A DNA stretch of 54,496 nt from Chthonomonas calidirosea (GTDB taxonomy: Bacteria; Armatimonadota; Fimbriimonadia; Fimbriimonadales; Fimbriimonadaceae). The stretch lies in the NCBI GenBank assembly GCA_945882415.1, contig CAMCWC010000017.1, forward strand, positions 1 through 54,496. Direction: 5' to 3'. The notes under the pieces are model-generated. The model was not told where the DNA came from. It did no database searches and saw only the letters and a program-made list of their open reading frames with translations. A program made the position numbers and the translations under genes. Of this stretch, positions 16,705-24,433 are shown in pieces. Each line of letters opens with the position of its first letter. Position 1 is the first letter of the stretch.

Positions 16705-17697
16705 TTAGGCGTGATCTTCGTAGCCGTTTGGATGCCGTGAATGCCATGCCCAAGCGTGCTCAATAATGGAGCGAAGGTCGGGATACTGCGGATTCCAATT
16801 CCAATCGGCTTTGACCTTTGCGCTGGAGCCGATCAAGCGGGCAGGGTCGCCCGGTCGACGGGGTCCAATCGTGTGCGGAACGGGGAGCCCAGTGACTTCC
16901 TCGATCGTTTGGATGACCTCCGCTACCGAATAGCCGTTGCCGTTGCCGAGGTTGTAAAAGCGCGAATCGCCGCCATCGCGCAGGTGGGTGATGGCAAGGG
17001 CGTGGGCTTGGGCTAGATCGACAACGTGGATGTAATCGCGAATGCAGGTGCCGTCTGGGGTGTCGTAGTCATTGCCAAAAATCGTGAGCGGCGGCTTATT
17101 TCCGGTTGCGGCGAAGATAGCGTTCGGGATGAGGTGGGCTTCGGGTCGGTGGTCTTCGCCGATGGCTCCATTGGGGTCCGCCCCGGCGGCATTGAAGTAG
17201 CGCAGGGCCACGCTTCGAAGGCCGTAAGCATGGTCGAAGTCCTTCAAGATCATCTCGACGGCGAGCTTAGTTTGGCCATAAGGGGATATCGGATTTTGGG
17301 GGTGGTCTTCGGTTAGTGGAATTCGCTGGGGCTCGCCAAAGGTTGCGCAAGTGGAGCTGAAGATGAATTTCTTTATTTCTCGCTCTCGCATGATTTCGAG
17401 GAGGGCAAGCACGGCCGAGGTGTTGTTCTTCCAATACTTGCCGGGCTCCGTCACGCTCTCGCCGACGTAGGTGTAGGCCGCAAAGTGCATCACCACGTCG
17501 ATCTCGGGGTGGGCGTCGAAGACGGCATTGAGATCGGCCTCGTTGCGTAGGTCACCTTTCACGAACGGTGAACCAGCGACGGCGGCTTCGTGACCGTATT
17601 CGAGGTTATCGAAAACGAGGTGTGGCCAGTCTTGATTGCGGAGCCATTGCGTCATGTGAGATCCGATGTATCCCGCGCCGCCCACTACCAAAACCAT
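16705..17697 (-). CDS. galE: UDP-glucose 4-epimerase
   Basis: GalE interconverts UDP-glucose and UDP-galactose (or the N-acetyl forms) in the cytosol. The 330-residue extended SDR begins VLVVGGAGYIGSHM and carries FAAYTYVGESVTEPGKYW, the catalytic Ser in SSTCATFGEP and YxxxK in YGQTKLAVE. LRYFNAAGADP, GTCIRDYIHVVDLA and YNLGNGNGYSV are GalE hallmarks. It heads a minus-strand operon of nine closely spaced or overlapping genes. A TAGCAT hexamer lies 6 bases upstream of the ATG, with no Shine-Dalgarno, and the divergent phosphodiesterase gene has the mirror arrangement. In the DprE context, the operon position suggests a role in surface glycan supply. Confidence 0.96.
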   Translation of the reverse strand: MVLVVGGAGYIGSHMTQWLRNQDWPHLVFDNLEYGHEAAVAGSPFVKGDLRNEADLNAVFDAHPEIDVVMHFAAYTYVGESVTEPGKYWKNNTSAVLALLEIMREREIKKFIFSSTCATFGEPQRIPLTEDHPQNPISPYGQTKLAVEMILKDFDHAYGLRSVALRYFNAAGADPNGAIGEDHRPEAHLIPNAIFAATGNKPPLTIFGNDYDTPDGTCIRDYIHVVDLAQAHALAITHLRDGGDSRFYNLGNGNGYSVAEVIQTIEEVTGLPVPHTIGPRRPGDPARLIGSSAKVKADWNWNPQYPDLRSIIEHAWAWHSRHPNGYEDHA

Positions 17698-17703
17698 GCG
17701 GTG

Positions 17704-17709
17704 ATGCTA
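17704..17709 (-). promoter_or_regulatory. Leaderless promoter -10 TAGCAT of galE
   Basis: TAGCAT on the minus strand ends 6 bases before ATG 17697, leaving room for transcription to begin at the A of the start codon. Confidence 0.6.
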
Positions 17710-17720
17710 CCTTCGGGCCG

Positions 17721-17726
17721 TACACT
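17721..17726 (+). promoter_or_regulatory. Leaderless promoter -10 TACACT of the phosphodiesterase gene
   Basis: TACACT ends 6 bases before GTG 17733. It lies only 11 bases from the oppositely oriented galE hexamer, so the two promoters must share or compete for the same region. Confidence 0.55.
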
Positions 17727-17732
17727 ACAGGA

Positions 17733-18542
17733 GTGGTGCGACGTCGGTTAACCCGGAGAGAGTTTATTGCGGGTGGAACGCTCGCGGCTGCCTCCGCGGT
17801 CGGGGTCTGGGGCAGTATTGAGAGTGATGCCGTTACCGTCATCCGACGCCGCATTGAAGTGCCAGGGCGAGACCTGAAGGGGCTGCGATTGGCGTTTCTC
17901 ACCGACTGGCACCTCGACAATGCCGCGGCGGTGACTCGGGCGGATCGAAGTATCCAGATGGCCTTCAAAGAGAAGCCCGACCTCATCATGTTAGGCGGCG
18001 ACTATTGCTCGCGCGGAAGGGAAGTCTGGAAAGAGCGAGTGACGACAGACCGACTGAAGCTACTGTTCGATGCGGGGATTCCCGTGTTTGGGATGCTTGG
18101 GAACCATGACTACGCACTTCAGGCGACCGAGCATTTGAGGGCAACCTTTGAGCAACTCGGAATGACGCTCTTGGTAAATCGAGTGGTGACGTTCCAAGGG
18201 ATCCAGATTGCCGGGATCGACGACATGCTGTTTGGCGAGCCGCAGATGAACTTGCTGGAGAAGCGCGGCGATGGCAATACGATCTTGCTGGTTCACGAGC
18301 CGGACTTTGTTCCGAGTGTGGGTGGAAGTTACGGCCTGGCCCTGAGCGGACACACCCACGGAGGCCAGGTTTGTTGGGCACCCGGTGTGCCGATTCACTT
18401 GCCAAAAGGGGGTCGGAAATACGTTCATGGCGAGTTTCGGCAAGGGGACGCGGCGATGTACGTTAGCCGAGGAATTGGCATGACCGGGGTCAATTTGCGG
18501 GTGTTCGCCCCGCCCGAGCTGACTATCTTAGATTTGGCCTAG
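17733..18542 (+). CDS. Tat-exported metallophosphoesterase
   Basis: This ~269-residue calcineurin-like phosphoesterase resembles the YaeI/YkuE group, which act on phospholipids or UDP-linked lipids outside the cytoplasm. The N-terminus RRRLTRREFIAGG then TLAAASAVGVWG is a twin-arginine signal. All metal motifs are present: DWHLDN, GGDYCSR, GNHDY and GHTHGGQ, with VHEPDF between. GTG 17733 is chosen because it gives the Tat signal directly and has a TACACT hexamer 6 bases upstream; GTG 17736 is also possible. The much longer open frame from 17568 would overlap the divergent galE gene and is rejected. Its substrate is unknown. Confidence 0.85.
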   Translation: MVRRRLTRREFIAGGTLAAASAVGVWGSIESDAVTVIRRRIEVPGRDLKGLRLAFLTDWHLDNAAAVTRADRSIQMAFKEKPDLIMLGGDYCSRGREVWKERVTTDRLKLLFDAGIPVFGMLGNHDYALQATEHLRATFEQLGMTLLVNRVVTFQGIQIAGIDDMLFGEPQMNLLEKRGDGNTILLVHEPDFVPSVGGSYGLALSGHTHGGQVCWAPGVPIHLPKGGRKYVHGEFRQGDAAMYVSRGIGMTGVNLRVFAPPELTILDLA

Positions 18543-18555
18543 GGCCCTCGTGAGC

Positions 18556-18561
18556 TATAGT
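18556..18561 (+). promoter_or_regulatory. Candidate -10 TATAGT of glmS
   Basis: TATAGT ends 9 bases before ATG 18571 with no Shine-Dalgarno in the gap, giving at most a two- or three-base leader. Confidence 0.5.
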
Positions 18562-18570
18562 AACGGCGAT

Positions 18571-20397
18571 ATGTGCGGTATTGCCGGTTACGTGGGAGAG
18601 CGAAACGGGGTTGAGGTTGCTTACGATCAGCTGAAGCGGTTGGAGTATCGGGGATACGACAGCGCGGGCATCGCGGTTCAGGTGGATGGCCGACTCGACT
18701 TGGTCAAGAAAGCAGGCACTTTGAACATGCTGGCCAAGGAGCTTGAGCTTCATCCGATTACAGGAACCTGCGCGATTGGCCACAGCCGATGGGCCACCCA
18801 CGGTGGACCGACGGACCTAAACGCGCACCCGCATTTCGACGGGGAGCAGGACGTCGTGCTGGTGCACAACGGCATTATCGAGAACTACCTTGAGCTTAAA
18901 GAAGAGCTGATGCAGAAGGGCCACACCTTCCTCAGCCAGACCGACACCGAAGTTGCCGCGCACGTGATTGGTGAGGAGTACCGAAAGGGCGGAACGTTGC
19001 TTGAGGCTGTTCGTCATGCGGTACGCCGATTCCGCGGGGCCTACGCTTTCGTGGTCATGAGCAAGTCCGAGATCGGCACCATTGTTGCGGTCCGAAATGC
19101 GAGCCCGCTGGTGCTTGGACTGGGACAGGGCGAGAATTTGCTCGCGAGTGACATTCCGGCTTTATTGCCATACACCCGCCAGGTGGTCGCGATGGAAGAG
19201 GGGCACCTTGCGGAGCTGAAGAAGGACTCCCTGAGGATTGTCGACGGCGATGGACGGGACGTTCCGGTTCGGCCGCAGATCATTGAGTGGGACGTTGCAG
19301 CGGCTGAGCGCGGCGGCTACGAGCACTTTATGCTCAAAGAGATCCACGAGCAGCCACAGGTTATTCGGCAGTGCTTGGCCGGACGACTCACGGAAGATCG
19401 CGTTTTCCTTGAGAACATTTTCTCGGATACGGTTTGGAATGAGATTGACCGCGTAAACATCATCGCCTGCGGCACGGCTTTCCATGCGGGCCTGATGGGC
19501 AAGCACCTGTTCGAGAAGTTGCTTCGCTTGCCGACCGATGTTTATTTCTCCAGCGAATTCCGCTATGGAGATCCGGTTTTGTCGCCGAAGTCATTGGCCG
19601 TTTTTGTGAGCCAGAGTGGCGAAACGGCGGACACGCTTGCGGCCCTGCGGTTGTGCAAGTCGCGACGAATTCGGACGCTGGGAATCGTGAACGTGGTTGG
19701 ATCGAGCATTGCCCGCGAGTGCGACCGGACGATCTTCACCCAGGCTGGTCCAGAGATTTCTGTTGCCTCGACCAAGGCGTATACCGCTCAGGTGCTGGTG
19801 CTTTCTCTGCTCGCGCTCCACATTGCCCAGGTGCAAGAAACTCCCGGTTTGCGCGTTGCGGATTGGGTGGAGGAGCTGCGGCTGCTCTCGGATCACGCAC
19901 AAACGGTACTGACATTGGAGCCAGAAACGGTTAAGCTTGCAGAGCAACTAAAGAACATGCCGCTATGTTTCTTCCTCGGTCGAGGGGCAGATGCTTACGT
20001 GGGTTATGAAGGCGCTTTGAAGCTCAAAGAGATCGCCTACATTCCAACCCAAGAATCGCCAGCAGGCGAGATGAAGCACGGCCCACTTGCCCTTGTGGAA
20101 GCAGGAGTCGGCGCGATCTTTGGTGCGACCGATCCTAGCACGGTTGACAAGGTTGTCTCCAACATTAAGGAAATCCAGGCGCGAGCAGGGACCGTACTTT
20201 CGATTACTTCGGACACATCCGGAGCGATTCGAAAGGCGAGCGATCACACGCTCGAGTTCCAGCCAACGCGGTTTGATTTCTTGAATGCACTGCTTTCGGT
20301 GATCCCGATGCAGCTTCTGGCTTATCACATTGCGAATGCCAAAGGATGCTCGATCGATCAGCCGCGCAACCTTGCTAAATCGGTGACCGTCGAGTGA
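18571..20397 (+). CDS. glmS: Glutamine-fructose-6-phosphate aminotransferase (isomerizing)
   Basis: GlmS makes glucosamine-6-phosphate from fructose-6-phosphate and glutamine, the entry to UDP-GlcNAc for peptidoglycan and LPS. The start ATG 18571 gives MCGIAGYVG, so Cys2 becomes the N-terminal catalytic cysteine after Met removal; an upstream GTG 18550 would mask it and is rejected. The glutaminase domain shows RLEYRGYDSAGIA, GHSRWATHGGPTDLNAHPH and VHNGIIENY. Two SIS domains follow, with CGTAFHAGL, FVSQSGETADTLAAL, STKAYTAQ and ESPAGEMKHGPLAL. The C-terminus DQPRNLAKSVTVE is standard. The 608-residue length matches the family. No glmS ribozyme was seen upstream. The priming sugar transferase follows after one base. 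Confidence 0.98.
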   Translation: MCGIAGYVGERNGVEVAYDQLKRLEYRGYDSAGIAVQVDGRLDLVKKAGTLNMLAKELELHPITGTCAIGHSRWATHGGPTDLNAHPHFDGEQDVVLVHNGIIENYLELKEELMQKGHTFLSQTDTEVAAHVIGEEYRKGGTLLEAVRHAVRRFRGAYAFVVMSKSEIGTIVAVRNASPLVLGLGQGENLLASDIPALLPYTRQVVAMEEGHLAELKKDSLRIVDGDGRDVPVRPQIIEWDVAAAERGGYEHFMLKEIHEQPQVIRQCLAGRLTEDRVFLENIFSDTVWNEIDRVNIIACGTAFHAGLMGKHLFEKLLRLPTDVYFSSEFRYGDPVLSPKSLAVFVSQSGETADTLAALRLCKSRRIRTLGIVNVVGSSIARECDRTIFTQAGPEISVASTKAYTAQVLVLSLLALHIAQVQETPGLRVADWVEELRLLSDHAQTVLTLEPETVKLAEQLKNMPLCFFLGRGADAYVGYEGALKLKEIAYIPTQESPAGEMKHGPLALVEAGVGAIFGATDPSTVDKVVSNIKEIQARAGTVLSITSDTSGAIRKASDHTLEFQPTRFDFLNALLSVIPMQLLAYHIANAKGCSIDQPRNLAKSVTVE

Positions 20398-20398
20398 C

Positions 20399-21082
20399 AT
20401 GAGCAGCGAACCCGAAAAAGCCGGCCAGACATTACCGCCCTTTGCGTCGAATCTTGTTCGACGTGGAAAATACGGTTATCAGTCGTACCGTGCGCTGAAG
20501 CGGGTCGTTGACATTGTTGTTTCTCTCGGCGCACTGATCGTGTTCTCTCCGGTTTTCTTGGTCCTCACGATATGCATTGCAGCCGCTGACGGGTTCCCGG
20601 TCCTGTTTCGTCAGCGGCGGCTCGGCGAGAATGGCGTAATGTTTTCCATGCTGAAGTTCCGAAGCATGGTGAAGAACGCCGAAGAAGTTTTGAAGCGCGA
20701 TCCAGTGCTTTACGAAGAGTTTAAAACGAACTTTAAGCTGAAGAACGACCCCCGCATTTTGCCGATTGGAAAATTCATCCGCAAGACAAGTTTGGACGAA
20801 TTGCCGCAGCTTATTAATGTTTTGCGCGGCGAGATGAGTATCGTTGGCCCACGCCCTATTATTGAGAAAGAGCTCGAAATGTATGGCGATAAGAAGGATA
20901 TTTATCTCTCGATGAAGCCAGGATGCGCAGGGCTTTGGCAGTGTAGTGGCCGGAGCGAAACTTCTTACGAAGAGCGAGTTGCATTGGACGAACAGTATTA
21001 CGTCACGGCGAGCATTCGAAACGATATCAAGATTTTGGTAATGACGTTCCTCGCCATCCTTAAGAAGGAAGGGGCGCAGTGA
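20399..21082 (+). CDS. Polyprenyl-phosphate sugar-1-phosphate transferase (priming enzyme)
   Basis: This 227-residue bacterial sugar transferase (WcaJ/CpsE C-terminal type) would move a sugar phosphate from a nucleotide sugar to undecaprenyl phosphate, starting assembly of an exopolysaccharide or O-antigen unit at the inner membrane. One membrane helix (VVDIVVSLGALIVFSPVFLV, ~35-55) is followed by the family motifs PVLFRQRRLGENG, FSMLKFRSM, RKTSLDELPQLINVL and MSIVGPRP. It ends with PGCAGLWQCSGRS and the usual LDEQYYV. It is the short form, lacking the N-terminal four-helix region. The ATG follows the glmS stop directly, and GTGA overlap couples it to the next glycosyltransferase. Confidence 0.93.
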   Translation: MSSEPEKAGQTLPPFASNLVRRGKYGYQSYRALKRVVDIVVSLGALIVFSPVFLVLTICIAAADGFPVLFRQRRLGENGVMFSMLKFRSMVKNAEEVLKRDPVLYEEFKTNFKLKNDPRILPIGKFIRKTSLDELPQLINVLRGEMSIVGPRPIIEKELEMYGDKKDIYLSMKPGCAGLWQCSGRSETSYEERVALDEQYYVTASIRNDIKILVMTFLAILKKEGAQ

Positions 21083-22182
21083 CCCCGGAACATGTTGTTC
21101 TGGTCGTAGAAGCAACTTCAGGGGGATGTGGTCGTCATACGGGCGACTTGGCGCTAGAACTCGCGCGTCGCGGTTTTGGTCTGACTTTGTTCTATGGAAC
21201 ACGTCGAATCGATGCTCGATTTAGAGGCATTGTGAGTCAGCTTGAAGCCCAAGGGGTGACGTGCCGAGCGATGGATATCGCGCAGAAGCCCACGGTGACT
21301 GACCTTAAGTGGATTCGCGAAATACGCGCAGCCGCTCCGAAGGGGTCGATTATTCATGGACAAGCGACGACGGGCGGATTTTATGCGCGACTCGCCGCGT
21401 CCCGGTCTCGCCCGGCGGTGTTTACTCCTCACTCTTTCGTGACGATGATGCCTTACGTAGGAGACCGAGCCCGAGTGGTTTACGGTCAGATGGAGCGCTT
21501 TTTGGCGCGTCGGACGGCGCGCATCATTTGTGTAAGTAAGTTCGAGGCCGAGCACGGCAAGACCTTGGGCATCGATTCAAACAAGCTTCGAGTCGTCTAC
21601 AACGGTATCGCGCCCTTGAAATGTCTCGACCGGGCAACGGTCCGGGCGCAATGGGACGTTGGGCCGGAGACGATGGTTATCGGCTTTGTGGGTCGGTTTG
21701 ATCCTCCTAAGAATCCCGCTTTGGCCGTGCGGGCGTTTGCGCACTTACGTGGTCTCGATGCGCGACTGGTCATGATTGGCTCCGGCTCGCTCCAAGGAGA
21801 GGTGGATGCCGCAGTTGGTGACCTGCCGGTGACCCTGCTTGGCGGCGTTCATGCAGAGCCGCTGCTCGCGGGGATGGACGTTCATTTGATGTCCAGCGAC
21901 GCCGAGAGCCTTCCGTATGTGTTGATCGAAGCCCAGAGTCTGGGGCAGCCGATTGTGACAACCGACGTTGGGGCAGCTCGAGAAATCGTGACGGACGGTC
22001 GCGACGGGTTCGTACGGCCCGCTGGCGATGCAGAAGGCTTAGGAAGCGCGCTGCGGCAGATCGCAGAGAACCAAGAGCTTCGAAACCGGTTGGGTCAAGA
22101 AGCGGTTGTGGCAGGCTCGAGATTCTCGCTGGACCGAATGGTCGAAGGAACGCTTTCCGTGTACTCCGAAGCTCTCTCGTAA
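21079..22182 (+). CDS. GT4-family glycosyltransferase
   Basis: This 367-residue GT-B glycosyltransferase probably adds a sugar to the lipid-linked repeat on the cytoplasmic face. The N-terminal domain has the acceptor loop SGGCGRHTGDLALELARRG. The C-terminal donor domain has GFVGRFDPPKNP and the EX7E-like SDAESLPYVLIEAQSLGQP followed by VTTDVGAAREIV. The GTG start 21079 overlaps the stop of the priming transferase (GTGA), so the two are translationally coupled. The last 88 bases overlap the 3' end of the convergent ligase/polymerase gene. Donor and linkage are unknown. It is more distant from the three GT4 genes on the other strand than those are from each other. Confidence 0.9.
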   Translation: MTPEHVVLVVEATSGGCGRHTGDLALELARRGFGLTLFYGTRRIDARFRGIVSQLEAQGVTCRAMDIAQKPTVTDLKWIREIRAAAPKGSIIHGQATTGGFYARLAASRSRPAVFTPHSFVTMMPYVGDRARVVYGQMERFLARRTARIICVSKFEAEHGKTLGIDSNKLRVVYNGIAPLKCLDRATVRAQWDVGPETMVIGFVGRFDPPKNPALAVRAFAHLRGLDARLVMIGSGSLQGEVDAAVGDLPVTLLGGVHAEPLLAGMDVHLMSSDAESLPYVLIEAQSLGQPIVTTDVGAAREIVTDGRDGFVRPAGDAEGLGSALRQIAENQELRNRLGQEAVVAGSRFSLDRMVEGTLSVYSEALS

Positions 22183-23366
22183 GCGGCAGCGCGTTCGAGT
22201 TGGGAGATCTTGGCAACCGATAGCCCAATGCCGATGAAGATCCATGTGAAGTATCGGGCTTCAATCATCTCACTTATCATTGCGTTCGCCAGCGAGAGCA
22301 AGCCGGTCATAAAGGCGAGCCGATATCCAGGCAAGAGCGTTCGATAGTTCAAGAAAATCGAGAAGAGCAGCCCAACGAAGATTGAGAGGCCAACGATTCC
22401 GAGCTCCGAGGCGAACTGGAGATAACTACTATGCGCTCCCAACGGCTCGCCCGTTTCGGAGTGAATCGCATAGGTTCCGTAGTCGCGGGTTGCCGGTCGA
22501 TAGCCGCCGGCGCCGACTCCGATGATCGGATTGTCCTTGAAGATTTCGATGGCGGCCTTCCACCGGTCGCCTCGACCCGTAAATCCATCTGCACTTGCGC
22601 TTTCTGAGATTGAGCCGATACGCTCGATGTTCTTCTGAACCGAAGGGTTTGCGAGTAGCCCCGGAAGCGCCGCCAAGATGATCCCGGCGGTGATAATCGC
22701 AGACCCGGGCTTCCGAAACAGATGGATGGCAATAACGATGAGACTCGGGACGCAGGCGATAAAGCCACCGCGTGATCCGGTGAGCATGACGCCGTAGAGC
22801 GCGACAAGGACATAGGAGAAGTTAAAAATTCGCCAGAACTTGTTGAGGGGCTTCTCACCAACCGCAAGCAACCAGGCAACCGCCAGCCCGGAACCAAGCA
22901 TGACGGCGGCGTGGTTTGGGTGGATTCCTTCTGCACCGTAGCGACCATCGGATAGCTGAGGGCGCCCCTGAAGGTACGTAATGAAAATCTGGATGAAGAC
23001 CGCGTACAGCCCAACGACGTATGCCTGTAGCGCAATCTGAATCTCCTTCCACGACCTAAAGCTGTCGTAGATAAGGAAAACCGCGACGAGGCACAAAAGG
23101 AACCGGAACGCGTACAGAATCGCGTCGGTCGGTTCGATAGCCCACAAACTGGATGCGTACAGAAGGGTCACGAACAAACTGAGCAATCCGACGGTCGCGG
23201 GTACGGGCCGGACTCGGAACTTCGGAAACCGATCTAGTATCCAGGTGAAAGCAAAAAGGCTCAGCGACAGGCGCACCATGAAGCTGAGCAGGGTGCCATT
23301 CATGTTCAAGCTCAGCGCGACGATGATGAACAGCGCGCCAGAGTACAGCAACACCGGTCGGGTCAT
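22095..23366 (-). CDS. O-antigen ligase / polymerase (Wzy_C family)
   Basis: This 423-residue polytopic membrane protein belongs to the O-antigen ligase/polymerase superfamily, which polymerises lipid-linked repeats or attaches glycans to acceptors at the periplasmic face. About ten to twelve helices are visible. The diagnostic region is GVMLTGSRGGFIA, then a long loop with GRGDRWKAAIEIFKDNPI and GVGAGGY, and HSSYLQFASELGIVGL with the conserved His. In this locus a Wzy-type polymerase is the likelier role. The start ATG overlaps the stop of the upstream GT4 gene (ATGA). The C-terminal ~29 codons lie opposite the end of the convergent GT4 gene. Confidence 0.88.
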   Translation of the reverse strand: MTRPVLLYSGALFIIVALSLNMNGTLLSFMVRLSLSLFAFTWILDRFPKFRVRPVPATVGLLSLFVTLLYASSLWAIEPTDAILYAFRFLLCLVAVFLIYDSFRSWKEIQIALQAYVVGLYAVFIQIFITYLQGRPQLSDGRYGAEGIHPNHAAVMLGSGLAVAWLLAVGEKPLNKFWRIFNFSYVLVALYGVMLTGSRGGFIACVPSLIVIAIHLFRKPGSAIITAGIILAALPGLLANPSVQKNIERIGSISESASADGFTGRGDRWKAAIEIFKDNPIIGVGAGGYRPATRDYGTYAIHSETGEPLGAHSSYLQFASELGIVGLSIFVGLLFSIFLNYRTLLPGYRLAFMTGLLSLANAMISEMIEARYFTWIFIGIGLSVAKISQLERAAAYERASEYTESVPSTIRSSENLEPATTAS

Positions 23367-24433
23367 TGGAGAAGCACCTCTCGATAGGCTTCAAAAGCTC
23401 GATCTTCCAAAAATGGCTCCCAAGCGGCCGCACTGACTTCCGGTTTGGGCTCGGACATTCGGTGATTTAAGGCTTGATGGAATGCGGGCCAGTCGTTTTG
23501 AGGAATCAGATCGCCGTACTCTCCGTCCGCCAAGATTTCTCGTGGGCCGCTCTTGCAGTCAAAGCTGATGACCGGAGTGCCTAAGGCGAGGGCCTCAACG
23601 AGTACGGTTGGCAGTCCTTCCAGTCGCGAGGGAAGGATGAGCACTTGGGCCGCTTTGATCCAAGGGTACGGATTGTCCTTGAATCCTACGAGCGTGATCT
23701 TCGATCGAAATCCGCGATTCGCGATCGCTTCTTGAATCTTCGCCTTCGTAGGACCCTCACCGAGAATGACAACGTTTTGGGGCTCAGTGGGCATCGTCTC
23801 AATCAATTCGACGACCTGCTTGGTCTCGGTGAGACGGCCCACAAAAATTGCGTACGGCCGCTGATCTTGGGTGATCGGCTGATCGGCAAGATCAAAGAAG
23901 CGCTTGGAGACTACGGGGTTGTAGATGGTCCGCATCTTGTCGGATGGAATGCCTAGAAACTGGCCCGCATCACTCATGCCGTCTTTCGAGACACAAACAA
24001 CCCGATCGGCCTTTGGATACCACTTCCGCATCAGCGCTAGCCGTTTTCTTTTTGTTTCATCTAGTTCTGCGTACGCCGCACTTACAAAGGTGTGAATGCT
24101 GATGACTGTTCTTGTGCGACGGAGGAGTCTCCCGGCCATCACATTCGCCAGGTTCACGCTATCCAAAGCGCTCAAAATGGCGACCGGTTTTTGGCTGAAG
24201 GCGTATCGCAAGAGCGGGATCAGGGCTTGGAGCGTACTTTGGTGTCCTAGGGTGACGGTCCGAATCCTGTTCGGTACCTGATGCTCCATTTCGCCCCCGG
24301 AAACTTGGGTGATGAGGTCAACCTGATAGTCACGTGACGCGAAGGCTTCGGACAGGTTAAGGATAATTCGCTCTGCTCCACCTCCGCCAAGGCGTGGCAG
24401 CAGGAATGCAACTCTCGGTTTACTTTCGGGCAA
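23363..24433 (-). CDS. GT4-family glycosyltransferase
   Basis: This 356-residue GT-B glycosyltransferase is one of three tandem paralogues. The N-terminal loop is LLPRLGGGGAERIILNLSEA; the donor domain has FVGRLTETKQV, VILGEGPTK and SRLEGLPTVLVEALALGTP followed by CKSGPREIL. The start is placed at TTG 24433, which gives MPESKPRVAFLLP, has GGAGG six bases upstream, and overlaps the end of the preceding gene by 14 bases. The open frame reaches upstream to 24643, but those extra residues are out of character and lie within the neighbour. It is coupled to the downstream ligase/polymerase gene by an ATGA overlap. Donor sugar unknown. Confidence 0.9.
   Translation of the reverse strand: MPESKPRVAFLLPRLGGGGAERIILNLSEAFASRDYQVDLITQVSGGEMEHQVPNRIRTVTLGHQSTLQALIPLLRYAFSQKPVAILSALDSVNLANVMAGRLLRRTRTVISIHTFVSAAYAELDETKRKRLALMRKWYPKADRVVCVSKDGMSDAGQFLGIPSDKMRTIYNPVVSKRFFDLADQPITQDQRPYAIFVGRLTETKQVVELIETMPTEPQNVVILGEGPTKAKIQEAIANRGFRSKITLVGFKDNPYPWIKAAQVLILPSRLEGLPTVLVEALALGTPVISFDCKSGPREILADGEYGDLIPQNDWPAFHQALNHRMSEPKPEVSAAAWEPFLEDRAFEAYREVLLQ

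Noticed and set aside
17568-17732. Longer start for the metallophosphoesterase
   Set aside because: It would overlap the divergent galE start and bury the twin-arginine signal.
18398-18570. Possible glmS ribozyme or riboswitch upstream of glmS
   Set aside because: The previous gene ends at 18542, leaving only 28 bases before the start, too little for the ribozyme.
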